This document shows positions 34,859-40,980 of a stretch of DNA of 40,980 bases, in pieces (the stretch's first letter is position 1; every line of letters begins with the position of its first letter). The notes below the pieces were generated by a model, which saw nothing but the letters and a program-made list of their open reading frames with translations, had not been told where the DNA came from and ran no database searches. Position numbers and translations under genes: made by a program. The DNA is from Oxalobacteraceae bacterium. GTDB taxonomy: Bacteria; Pseudomonadota; Gammaproteobacteria; Burkholderiales; Burkholderiaceae_D. Where the stretch lies: the NCBI GenBank assembly GCA_947454305.1, contig CANGJE010000012.1, forward strand, positions 1-40,980, written 5' to 3'.

Positions 34859-36286
34859 ATGGTTGATCTTTCAAAATCATTCTATGCCAAAGTTTTTCTG
34901 TTGTTCATCGTAACAACACTGGCGATGTTCGTCCTTAACCAGCTATTGATAGGACGGATTGGTGGCAATCAGATGCGCAAGGTTTTTATAGAACGCCAAA
35001 TCAATGCCAATTTGCGCTGGGCGAAAGAATCATTATCAGAAAAAACGGATGACCAACTCAAAGAAGAATTGTTGAGTACTTTAAATATCGCACGTCCTAA
35101 TGAAGTTCGCTTATTCACCGCCATTCCAGAAAAAAATAAAAATTATTCGTTCAGTAATTTGCCATTTTCTGAAAAATTCCAACTCACCAAAGTAGCGATA
35201 CCGGAATCAGATGAAGAGGCACCCGAAATTGAACGTGCAATCATCACATTTGAAAATATTGAGTGGAATGCGACCAAACTTGTCACCCCCAAAGTAATTA
35301 TTGTTTCTCTTGTGAACACCGAAGCCGCGGGACGTCACATGGAAGATTTTATGGAAGTTCGCATACGAACCATTAAACAGATTTTTCCATTTTCACTAGC
35401 AATGTCTATCTTGGCTGCATTTTTCGTCACAAGAAAAACGCTAGCTCCTATTAAACGGATACAAGCATCATTACGTGCAGTGGACACCCGCGACCTCAAC
35501 ACACGAGTACACCATCAGGATGAAGATAAAGAATTCCGAGAATTTATCGACGTATTTAACAACATGCTGGCGCGTCTAGAGCGCGGCTTTCTTCAGGCGT
35601 CTCGATTTTCTAGTGACGCCGCTCATGAACTACGCACACCACTCACTATCATGCAGGGGTACGTGGAACGAGCCATAGGCGAAGCTGAGTCCGGTTCAAA
35701 AATTCAGATACAGCTACGCATGATCTCGGATGAAATTGAGCGACTATCATCAATTACTCAAAAATTACTACTGTTGGCACAAGCCGATGGCGGACAACTA
35801 AAACTGGATTTTGAATTTATTAATGTGAGCGACATGCTTGATGAATTAGTTGAAGATATGAGCTTATTTGACCCTCCACTAATTTCACGAGGAAAGATAC
35901 AGAAAAAACTCATGCTTGAAACTGATCGCGCACTATTTCAGCAATTAATGAACAATCTATTTACCAACGCAGTGAAATATAACGTGCCTAATGGCTGGAT
36001 AGATATTGCAGCTTGGTCAGAAGCTGGTGAACTTCATATTCGATTATCTAATCCTACTGATTGCATTAGTGAAGATTTCGCAAGTAAAGCATTCGATCGA
36101 TTTTCGCGTGGAGATGGCGCTCACAACCGCAAGATTGATGGCACTGGACTCGGGCTAAGTCTCTGCAGGGAAATTGCCCATGCACACCAAGGCAAACTCA
36201 GCTTCGATGTTTTCGATCAACGTATTGTGACAGTTGAATTTACAGCACCACTAAAAAATTCAACAAGCTCATACACAAGCCAATGA
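34859..36286 (+). CDS. Sensor histidine kinase (HAMP-HisKA-HATPase)
   Basis: Inner-membrane partner of the preceding response regulator. 475 residues: a transmembrane helix near 10-32, a periplasmic domain of about 140 residues, a second helix near 178-195 (IFPFSLAMSILAAFFV), a HAMP segment (LAPIKRIQASLRAVDTRDLNTRV), HisKA with phospho-acceptor His256 in DAAHELRTPLT, and an HATPase domain with the N box (NNLFTNAVKYNV) and a G2-type DGTGLGLSLCREI box. All catalytic motifs are intact. The ligand cannot be read from the sensor domain. There is no strong ribosome binding site before the ATG at 34859. Confidence 0.94.
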   Translation: MVDLSKSFYAKVFLLFIVTTLAMFVLNQLLIGRIGGNQMRKVFIERQINANLRWAKESLSEKTDDQLKEELLSTLNIARPNEVRLFTAIPEKNKNYSFSNLPFSEKFQLTKVAIPESDEEAPEIERAIITFENIEWNATKLVTPKVIIVSLVNTEAAGRHMEDFMEVRIRTIKQIFPFSLAMSILAAFFVTRKTLAPIKRIQASLRAVDTRDLNTRVHHQDEDKEFREFIDVFNNMLARLERGFLQASRFSSDAAHELRTPLTIMQGYVERAIGEAESGSKIQIQLRMISDEIERLSSITQKLLLLAQADGGQLKLDFEFINVSDMLDELVEDMSLFDPPLISRGKIQKKLMLETDRALFQQLMNNLFTNAVKYNVPNGWIDIAAWSEAGELHIRLSNPTDCISEDFASKAFDRFSRGDGAHNRKIDGTGLGLSLCREIAHAHQGKLSFDVFDQRIVTVEFTAPLKNSTSSYTSQ

Positions 36287-36314
36287 ACATCTGAATTTTT
36301 AAAGTTTCTTGAGC

Positions 36315-37067
36315 TCAGAAACCTGTTTCGAGACGTACGGCTAATTTTTCTGGCAAGCCTGCTGCACGAATTTCCTCAACGACAGCTAAATGATCGTAGT
36401 CCACGCGATGGAACGTGAGTTGTTCCTCATCCAGGTCCAACATCGCGTAATTGGCACGAGTATCGCCATCGCGCGGTTGCCCCGCTGACCCAACAGTCGC
36501 CAGCCAGTAACGCTGTGACCTTGCATGAATCGCGACATTAGCCTTAATAGGCACGCGCGCCATTTGACTATCCGTGATTCGATAAAACAAGGACTGCTCA
36601 TGTACATGCCCACCCAACACATAACGAACTTCGGTGTGGCGAGCTACCGCTTGCATGCTTCGGTTGGCGGTACGCTCTTCTAATACATACTGCCAACGCT
36701 CTGGCGCATCGGCAGTCGCATGAACCAAAAACACTTTATCAAACAACATAGTCAATGGTAGTTGCTGCAACCAGTCACGCTGACTTGCTGTGAGTTGTTC
36801 ACGCGTCCACGCAGCCGCCAACTCAAACCAACCTGCATCAGGTGCCACTTCGACCTCGGGGATAACATCGTGATTACCGCGCACGATCAATGCACCCTCT
36901 TGTTGCAACCAGCGACAACGCTCAACGACTTCTCCTGGGTGCGGCCCGTAGCCAACTAAATCACCCAAAATTGCAAATCGATCTGCGCCCTGCTCGCGCG
37001 CGTGCGCCAGACACGCATCTAGCGCAGGAAGATTGGCATGCACATCAGCAAGCAGGGCGAGTTTCAC
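36315..37067 (-). CDS. Calcineurin-like metallophosphoesterase
   Basis: Cytosolic dinuclear-metal phosphoesterase of about 250 residues. Seen: the metal-binding motifs DVHAN (Asp8, His10, Asn12), GDLVGYGPHP with Asp36, GNHD (64-67), a histidine in FLVHATA, and GGHVHEQ near 150, in canonical order, so the active site is complete. The family acts on phosphodiesters or phosphomonoesters; the natural substrate is unknown, with YfcE-like, diadenosine polyphosphate or protein phosphatase roles possible. It is convergent with the histidine kinase, with 28 bases between the stops. Confidence 0.88.
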   Translation of the reverse strand: MKLALLADVHANLPALDACLAHAREQGADRFAILGDLVGYGPHPGEVVERCRWLQQEGALIVRGNHDVIPEVEVAPDAGWFELAAAWTREQLTASQRDWLQQLPLTMLFDKVFLVHATADAPERWQYVLEERTANRSMQAVARHTEVRYVLGGHVHEQSLFYRITDSQMARVPIKANVAIHARSQRYWLATVGSAGQPRDGDTRANYAMLDLDEEQLTFHRVDYDHLAVVEEIRAAGLPEKLAVRLETGF

Positions 37068-37211
37068 ATTGAGCTTTCAGGAATTTGATGAGAAATGTAA
37101 ACCGGCCGAGACTCTGTCAGCAACCAGATTGATAGTCTTCGAATGTAAAGTTAGCAACTAATTATTATTTCAATCGATCTTTATCTTGGACACTCCCCAT
37201 AAAGCAAAATT

Positions 37212-37231
37212 TACTGTATATTTGTACAGTA
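37212..37231 (+). promoter_or_regulatory. LexA (SOS) box upstream of the 64-residue gene
   Basis: The sequence CTGTATATTTGTACAG with TA flanks on both sides matches the E. coli LexA consensus at 18 of 20 positions, and the arms TACTGTA/TACAGTA are perfect inverted repeats. It ends 26 bases before the ATG and would overlap the -10 region, so LexA binding should block transcription until DNA damage. The match is direct; regulation is inferred. Confidence 0.75.
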
Positions 37232-37257
37232 CTTAAACCTCACTAGGGAGCCACATC

Positions 37258-37452
37258 ATGCGTTATGACTTAGATAATCACTACGACATCAGCCCTGAAT
37301 TAAGCAACCGCCATCATTGGATACGCGGCACCGATGTCCAACATGTTTGGAGAAAATACGGCTGGGTACCGCCGAGTGAATATCGGAGCGATTTTCAAAT
37401 GAATTCAATCAAAGATCCCAGCGACAAGACAGCAGCAAGGCAAACGAATTGA
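37258..37452 (+). CDS. Small protein predicted to be SOS-controlled
   Basis: Not recognised as a known family. 64 residues, hydrophilic and charged, with a central aromatic block HHWIRGTDVQHVWRKYGWVPP and a polar C-terminus; no signal peptide or membrane segment, so cytosolic. The ATG follows AGGGAG by eight bases, a strong ribosome binding site. Directly upstream is a near-consensus LexA box (37212-37231). By analogy with SulA or YebG it might act in the DNA-damage response, but no motif says how. The 3' end lies in a 12-base-pair hairpin. Confidence 0.75.
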   Translation: MRYDLDNHYDISPELSNRHHWIRGTDVQHVWRKYGWVPPSEYRSDFQMNSIKDPSDKTAARQTN

Positions 37453-37480
37453 TTGCTTAGGACAGCGTAATCAATTCGTT
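37443..37480. repeat. Inverted repeat spanning the stop codon of the SOS-box gene
   Basis: Arms AACGAATTGATT (37443-37454) and AATCAATTCGTT (37469-37480) are perfectly complementary around 14 bases. The TGA stop is inside the left arm. No T run follows, so it may be a termination or RNA-stability hairpin for both flanking convergent genes. Confidence 0.6.
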
Positions 37481-37537
37481 CGTTGCTAACTAATGAAACA
37501 CTGACTAAATAAATACTAGACGATTTAAACTATCTTA

Positions 37538-37927
37538 CTAGTTGCTACACACGAGACTTATTGAGCCTCGTTTTGCCGCCTTATCATCATGGCCCAGGAT
37601 AATGGTTTGTTTATCATTACCCTGACATGTAATCGCTACCTGAGATTCCTCAGCACTCCAGCAGCGTAACCAAGCACTTTGCGGTTTTGAAGAAGCACTC
37701 TTAATCGCTGCCACCTCGCAATGAGACCAACTAGTCAACATCTCTATGTTGAATAACTTCGGCTCATCCGTAGTGATTGGAATTGTTTTTTTCTCGCCTG
37801 ATTTGCCGAATTCCACAATTTCCAGATATACCTCTGCCTTAGCGTTCGACGAAGCCAGGGGCAACAACAAAACCAGAAATAATTGAAGACAACGGAAGCG
37901 ATAAATAAAGCCATTAATAGCGTACAT
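37538..37927 (-). CDS. Small secreted hypothetical protein
   Basis: Not recognised. 129 residues with an N-terminal positively charged stretch, a hydrophobic segment (LFLVLLLPLASSNAKA) and a likely Sec cleavage near residue 31. The mature part has four cysteines (about 70, 89, 101 and 127), suggesting two disulfide bonds in the periplasm, and mostly beta-like sequence. The ribosome binding site is weak. It is convergent with the SOS-box gene. Confidence 0.6.
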   Translation of the reverse strand: MYAINGFIYRFRCLQLFLVLLLPLASSNAKAEVYLEIVEFGKSGEKKTIPITTDEPKLFNIEMLTSWSHCEVAAIKSASSKPQSAWLRCWSAEESQVAITCQGNDKQTIILGHDDKAAKRGSISLVCSN

Positions 37928-37973
37928 GAGTGAGTTTTTATTTTGTGGATGAATCAGGGATTTTAGGAATGGG

Positions 37974-38480
37974 TTATACCTTACCTAAATAGTCACGCTT
38001 ACCAATTTCTACGCCGTTGTGACGCAGGATGGCGTACACCGTCGTCACATGAAAATAGACATTCGGCATAGCGTGGTTTAACAAAAATTGCATACCCTTG
38101 TAATGGGTTTCAGTATCGCCGCGTTTGGTGACGATATCTTTATCTTCCGTACCATCTATTTGGCTCGCGCTAAAGCCTTGAATGAAAGCGATAGTCTTAG
38201 CAATGCGCTGCTTCAAATCGGCGATACTCACTTCAGTATCTTCATACACAGGAATATCTACACCCGCCAATCTCGCCACCAAACCTTTAGCCGTATCGCA
38301 GGCTATCTGAACCTGGCGCACCAATGGAAACATATCCGGATAAAGGCGAAACTGAGTTAAAGCGGACTCATTCAATTTTTTAGTATCGATGTGAGACTGC
38401 GCTTTATCTAACAGGTGATCCAGATTGATCAGCATGTTGACGATACGTGGAACGCTGGCTTGGTACATAGTAATACTCAT
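37974..38480 (-). CDS. DUF1993-family protein
   Basis: 168 residues. The frame is open to 38705, but the ATG at 38480 follows GGAG closely and begins the conserved MSITMYQASVPRIVNMLINLDHLLDKA, so it is chosen. Seen: an all-helical pattern with LYPDMFPLVRQVQIACDTAKGLVARLAGVD and a C-terminal YFHVTTVYAILRHNGVEIGKRDYLG, typical of DUF1993 (a DinB-like helical-bundle family by appearance). Function is unknown; no metal-binding triad can be confirmed. Likely cytosolic. Confidence 0.88.
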   Translation of the reverse strand: MSITMYQASVPRIVNMLINLDHLLDKAQSHIDTKKLNESALTQFRLYPDMFPLVRQVQIACDTAKGLVARLAGVDIPVYEDTEVSIADLKQRIAKTIAFIQGFSASQIDGTEDKDIVTKRGDTETHYKGMQFLLNHAMPNVYFHVTTVYAILRHNGVEIGKRDYLGKV

Positions 38481-38649
38481 AATGACTCCTTCAAAAATAG
38501 CTATCTTCCCACGTTTGGGCAGATTGGGCGATTTCTTATTAATAGATTTGCCGTAACCTGGCTTGTAAGGCAAGCACTGCGAACCCATTACGTGATGTGC
38601 GCAGGAATATTTTTCTACCGACAAATAGCATTTGTCCTCTTTTCCCTTT

Positions 38650-38967
38650 TTAAGTACCCGCGGTATCTTCTTGTTCAGTTTTATTTGATTTTCTTTTATA
38701 CCCAATAGAAATCATATAAATAGGAAGCACCCATCCAATCAGCATTGCAAATGGAAAAATCCATAATACTTCGGGACCATCATTTGTTGCCTGCCTTACG
38801 AATGCAGTTACATATCCATCGACACCACGATTTTCCGAGGTGCCACATCCACTAAAAAGGAGATGTGCAAAAAGTTGAATTGCTGAAGCACTAGCAGCAA
38901 GAACCCAATAACGCTTATCTTGCTTATGGAAGACGCCTAAAGCAATCACGACTATAAGAAAAATCAT
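38650..38967 (-). CDS. Small integral membrane hypothetical protein
   Basis: Not recognised. 105 residues with hydrophobic segments at about 1-14, 20-38 and 65-87 and a charged, acidic C-terminus (YKRKSNKTEQEDT). A GGGGGAT ribosome binding site sits a few bases before the ATG, which supports translation. It precedes the DUF1993 gene on the same strand with 169 bases between. Probably an inner-membrane protein; no function indicated. Confidence 0.6.
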   Translation of the reverse strand: MIFLIVVIALGVFHKQDKRYWVLAASASAIQLFAHLLFSGCGTSENRGVDGYVTAFVRQATNDGPEVLWIFPFAMLIGWVLPIYMISIGYKRKSNKTEQEDTAGT

Positions 38968-39368
38968 TGTTCATCCCCCATGTCAGAACCGACTCCTGCC
39001 GCGCACTAAAAATTTTAATAGATTCATCATTCTGTAACGCATTCCTGCAATATTCAACCTTCTACACGATCTCTGAACGTGTCTTATAACGATGAAAACA
39101 GATTTCCAATCCCATTCAGACAGTCATAAAAGATTTGTTATACGATGCATATTTAAAACCTATTTGAAGCGCTCTTAATGAGATTGCAATAAAGGCAATC
39201 AAAATCAAGGTCACAGTAGGTCAGGTACTGAATTAATGATCTGGCATACGTACTATTACAAGACAAACTCTAAGACGGATATGTCTAGCACCATCGTATT
39301 CAAGTAGTCGTGTAACAAGTATCCCGACAAGGGACAGATCGAAATAACAGAAGTAATTTGGAAATGAA
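38968..39368. other. Intergenic region with no recognised gene
   Basis: AT-rich sequence; the only structure noticed is a short inverted repeat ACACG...CGTGT near 39065. The open frames present look random. Confidence 0.4.
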
Positions 39369-39536
39369 ATGATTATTCGATTCCAGTACGTTGCAGACTT
39401 AGACGAAGAGCTTCGTGTAAAGGCGTTGATCAAGGTCGCTGATGTAACTATCACCCCTGAAAATGCGCTTGCTTATCTAGTGACAAGATATCCTGATCGT
39501 CACAATATCGAAATCATTGAAATCGTTACTGACTAA
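39369..39536 (+). CDS. Small hypothetical protein (55 residues)
   Basis: A short open frame beginning MIIRFQYVADLDEELRVKAL and ending with EIIEIVTD. It has a GGAA five bases before the ATG and protein-like composition (alternating hydrophobic and charged residues, predicted strand-helix-strand). No family recognised. Its length and isolation leave real doubt. Confidence 0.4.
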   Translation: MIIRFQYVADLDEELRVKALIKVADVTITPENALAYLVTRYPDRHNIEIIEIVTD

Positions 39537-39803
39537 CAAAATCCCTGCAAATGAAGGAATAGTCAGAGTCACACGGACGCGATGGCACAGGCAACGTCCT
39601 GAGAACGATCGAACGAATACCACAAACAGTTATTGATGATGCTTTGGGCCGGCTTACAGCTTTGCTCGATGGCTAGAAGTGCTTGCTACCAATTCCTCTC
39701 GGCGAGCATTTTATTTATTACTGGCGGGGCAAAACGGATGATTCTGCCAACTTGCTCAAGCGGGTGATCCTAATGGTTGATCGACCGAGAAGTAAACTGC
39801 TTT
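39537..39803. other. Intergenic region containing one copy of a dispersed repeat
   Basis: No gene recognised. It holds a 23-base sequence (39706-39728) that recurs exactly at 40714-40736, followed in both places by diverged but related sequence (CCAAC-TGCTC). Confidence 0.5.
39706..39728 (+). repeat. Dispersed intergenic repeat, copy 1
   Basis: Twenty-three bases starting GCATTTTATTTATTACTGGC are identical to 40714-40736. Here it is not attached to a perfect hairpin, unlike copy 2. Confidence 0.8.
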
Positions 39804-40517
39804 TCAGAACTTTTCATGTCCCATCAAATAACGCCACTGACCAACGGCCAGTGCTGCCATTGGTATGCGGCCTATACGTATACGCTTGATGGATACGATA
39901 GACAGCCCTACCCTGCTACAAAGCAGCGTGATGAGCCTCGAAGATAGTTCTTTGCGTGCAAAGCGCAGACGCGTTTCATTTTGCCAGCTGACCTTGGCTG
40001 GCTCGGAGGGTTTGCCATTGAAGTTGATGCTCTGGTTCAGAAGCTGCAGACCACCCTCAACAATCTGACCACTGACCTCAACCACGAATTCCTGCTCTAA
40101 GCGATACAAATCATCAACCAGCTTGCGCTTTACGCGCCAATCTTGAGTAAAGATCATCAGGCCACTGGCAGCATTTTCTAGCGGATCAAGCATGACCAAT
40201 TCTTTCAGATGCCGTTTCAGAAAACGCACACCCGAACGGTCTTCTGCCGAATGATTTTCGGCCACAATCAGATCGATCATATTCGCTACGGGCATACCTG
40301 CCGGCTTATGTAGCTGGATGGTGACGGCATCAATCGGCGTCAAATCTGCACCTGGCAGCAAGGCAATCTGCTCCCGCCCCGTCACCCGATAGCCGGGTTC
40401 TTCGACAACAACACCGTCAACTGTCACCGCAGCACCTTCAATATACAGAGTCGCCTCTGCACGAGAACAGTGGAAAAGTTCGGCAACGCGTTTTGCAAGA
40501 CGGATGGAATCAGACAT
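39804..40517 (-). CDS. S4-domain, RsuA/RluF-like pseudouridine-synthase-family protein with altered active-site motif
   Basis: 237 residues. The ATG at 40517 is preferred over the upstream TTG at 40532. Seen: an N-terminal S4 RNA-binding domain (RLAKRVAELFHCSRAEATLYIEGAAVTVDGVVVEEPGYRV), the IQLHKPAGMPV block that opens the catalytic domain, and a region corresponding to the GRLDxxTSGLL motif. In that motif the sequence is DPLENAASGLMIF: the Arg is Pro and the catalytic Asp is Glu. The C-terminal VGLSIVSIKRIRIGRIPMAALAVGQWRYL is normal for the family. It may therefore be an RNA-binding protein rather than an active synthase. Function uncertain. Confidence 0.82.
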   Translation of the reverse strand: MSDSIRLAKRVAELFHCSRAEATLYIEGAAVTVDGVVVEEPGYRVTGREQIALLPGADLTPIDAVTIQLHKPAGMPVANMIDLIVAENHSAEDRSGVRFLKRHLKELVMLDPLENAASGLMIFTQDWRVKRKLVDDLYRLEQEFVVEVSGQIVEGGLQLLNQSINFNGKPSEPAKVSWQNETRLRFARKELSSRLITLLCSRVGLSIVSIKRIRIGRIPMAALAVGQWRYLMGHEKF

Positions 40518-40690
40518 GAACACCACTATCAATAAGATTTTCTATTGTAAGTCCTTTGTTGGTGGTGGCCAGATAACGTTGCCCACTCACTCTTGAGCGT
40601 TTTTACTCAATCCACTTGAGGCAAAGTCATGTGCGCTTCGCAGTCGTTTCACACGCTGACCGCAGGGATGTCGCTGCCCCTCCGAAAAGC

Positions 40691-40724
40691 AAAATGCCCG
40701 CTGATTTCAGCGGGCATTTTATTT
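40691..40724. terminator. Perfect hairpin, probable bidirectional terminator
   Basis: The arms AAAATGCCCGCTGA (40691-40704) and TCAGCGGGCATTTT (40707-40720) form a 14-base perfect stem with T-rich sequence on both sides. It is about 150 bases downstream of the LysE-like gene on the minus strand. Confidence 0.85.
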
Positions 40725-40736
40725 ATTACTGGCGGG
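40714..40736 (+). repeat. Dispersed intergenic repeat, copy 2
   Basis: Identical over 23 bases to 39706-39728; its first seven bases are the right end of the terminator stem. Confidence 0.8.
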
Positions 40737-40786
40737 CTAGGAGTTACTGCACCACCAACCTGCTCGGGTCAAGATACATCGTTTTT

Positions 40787-40811
40787 TGGTGGGGACGTGG
40801 ATTCGAACTTC
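40787..40811 (-). other. tRNA 3'-end-like remnant
   Basis: On the minus strand the sequence reads GTTCGAATCC then ACGTCCCCACCA, which looks like a T-loop followed by an acceptor arm with encoded CCA. The spacing is two bases short and the T-stem does not pair, and no D or anticodon arm was found, so it is not a functional tRNA. It may be an attachment-site scar or chance. Confidence 0.35.
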
Positions 40812-40870
40812 TCGCCTGACTGTTGGCTCACGCCTCATGACATTTGCTATGTTTAGTTAGAAGTAGCTTC

Positions 40871-40980
40871 TCAACTCTTGCGCTCCATCATAATCAGCCT
40901 AGCGGCAAGCCCAACAAATACGACCCCCATCAGCCGTTCTAGTAAAAGTTGTCGACGAGTGCTAGACAACAACCATTGAC
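40871..40980 (-). CDS. LysE/RhtB-family exporter, C-terminal fragment at the right edge
   Basis: Thirty-five codons plus the TGA stop are visible on the minus strand: QWLLSSTRRQLLLERLMGVV then FVGLAARLIMMERKS. A basic stretch followed by a hydrophobic G-x3-VGL-A helix at the very C-terminus is typical of LysE/RhtB amino-acid exporters. Most of the gene lies outside the window, so the call is tentative. Confidence 0.55.
   Translation of the reverse strand, partial: QWLLSSTRRQLLLERLMGVVFVGLAARLIMMERKS

Larger units (their letters stand above)
40518..40870. other. Intergenic region with terminator, repeat copy 2 and tRNA-like remnant
   Basis: No convincing gene; the two 67-75-residue open frames here overlap the hairpin and repeat and look spurious. 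Structures found are listed separately. Confidence 0.5.

Noticed and set aside
38481..38705. N-terminal extension of the DUF1993 frame
   Set aside because: Composition is not like the family, and a ribosome binding site marks the ATG at 38480 as the start.
40616..40856. Two overlapping 67-75-codon open frames near the right edge
   Set aside because: They read through the terminator hairpin, the repeat and the tRNA-like remnant.
40787..40870. A full tRNA gene on the minus strand
   Set aside because: Only a T-loop and acceptor-like end are visible; the T-stem does not pair, the spacing is short, and no anticodon or D arm was found.

Overview
The window looks like chromosomal DNA of a betaproteobacterium, probably Burkholderiales and perhaps near Oxalobacteraceae, with a GC content that looks moderate (near 48%, by eye only). 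The reasons are the hemC / ppc / argH neighbourhood, an fdsGBACD-type NAD-dependent formate dehydrogenase operon, Tat-signalled TakP-like TRAP binding proteins, and a betaproteobacterial style of gene content (pmbA divergent from darP/yjgA, followed by mog). No rRNA, complete tRNA, CRISPR array, insertion sequence or prophage was recognised.

Layout. 1-5.2 kb: partial hemC (minus), divergent ppc, then argH with its own promoter and terminator. 5.2-9.1 kb: a TRAP transporter, dctQM (plus) convergent with a dctP gene (minus), with a terminator for each strand between them. 9.5-16.5 kb: pmbA (minus), divergent from a plus-strand run of darP, mog, a serine carboxylesterase, a small secreted protein, a VIT/CCC1-type transporter, a low-molecular-weight tyrosine phosphatase, an anchored hypothetical protein and a YbfB/YjiJ-type MFS permease. 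16.5-24 kb: a motB without motA, a GlxR/GarR-type reductase, a glycine-zipper protein, a second beta-hydroxyacid dehydrogenase, a second dctP, a DHRS6-like SDR and an unaccompanied LivK-type binding protein. 24.1-32.9 kb: a large GGDEF-EAL protein convergent with the formate dehydrogenase operon fdsG-fdsB-fdsA-fdhD-fdsD (minus). 33-41 kb: an accessory-looking tail with a GIY-YIG-like protein, an ArsR-like regulator, an OmpR/HisKA two-component pair, a phosphoesterase, a small gene behind a near-consensus LexA box, several small secreted or membrane hypotheticals, a DUF1993 protein, a pseudouridine-synthase-like S4 protein with an altered active-site motif, repeated intergenic sequence, a tRNA-3'-end-like remnant and the C-terminus of a LysE/RhtB exporter.

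How the genes fit together. Mog makes molybdenum cofactor and FdhD sulfurates it for the Mo-dependent, Cys-ligated FdsA, which works with FdsB and FdsG to reduce NAD+ with formate. The TRAP genes, two beta-hydroxyacid dehydrogenases and the SDR suggest uptake and oxidation of small keto- or hydroxy-acids, but the substrate is not shown by the sequence. Ppc and ArgH are housekeeping anaplerotic and arginine enzymes.

The most interesting signals are a 64-residue gene under an 18-of-20 match to the LexA operator (37.2 kb); the S4 protein with DPLE in place of GRLD (40 kb); a perfect 7-1-7 palindrome ahead of the ArsR-like gene (33.5 kb); a dctP-like leader with no gene behind it upstream of dctQM (5.4 kb); and the repeat and tRNA-remnant patch at the right edge.
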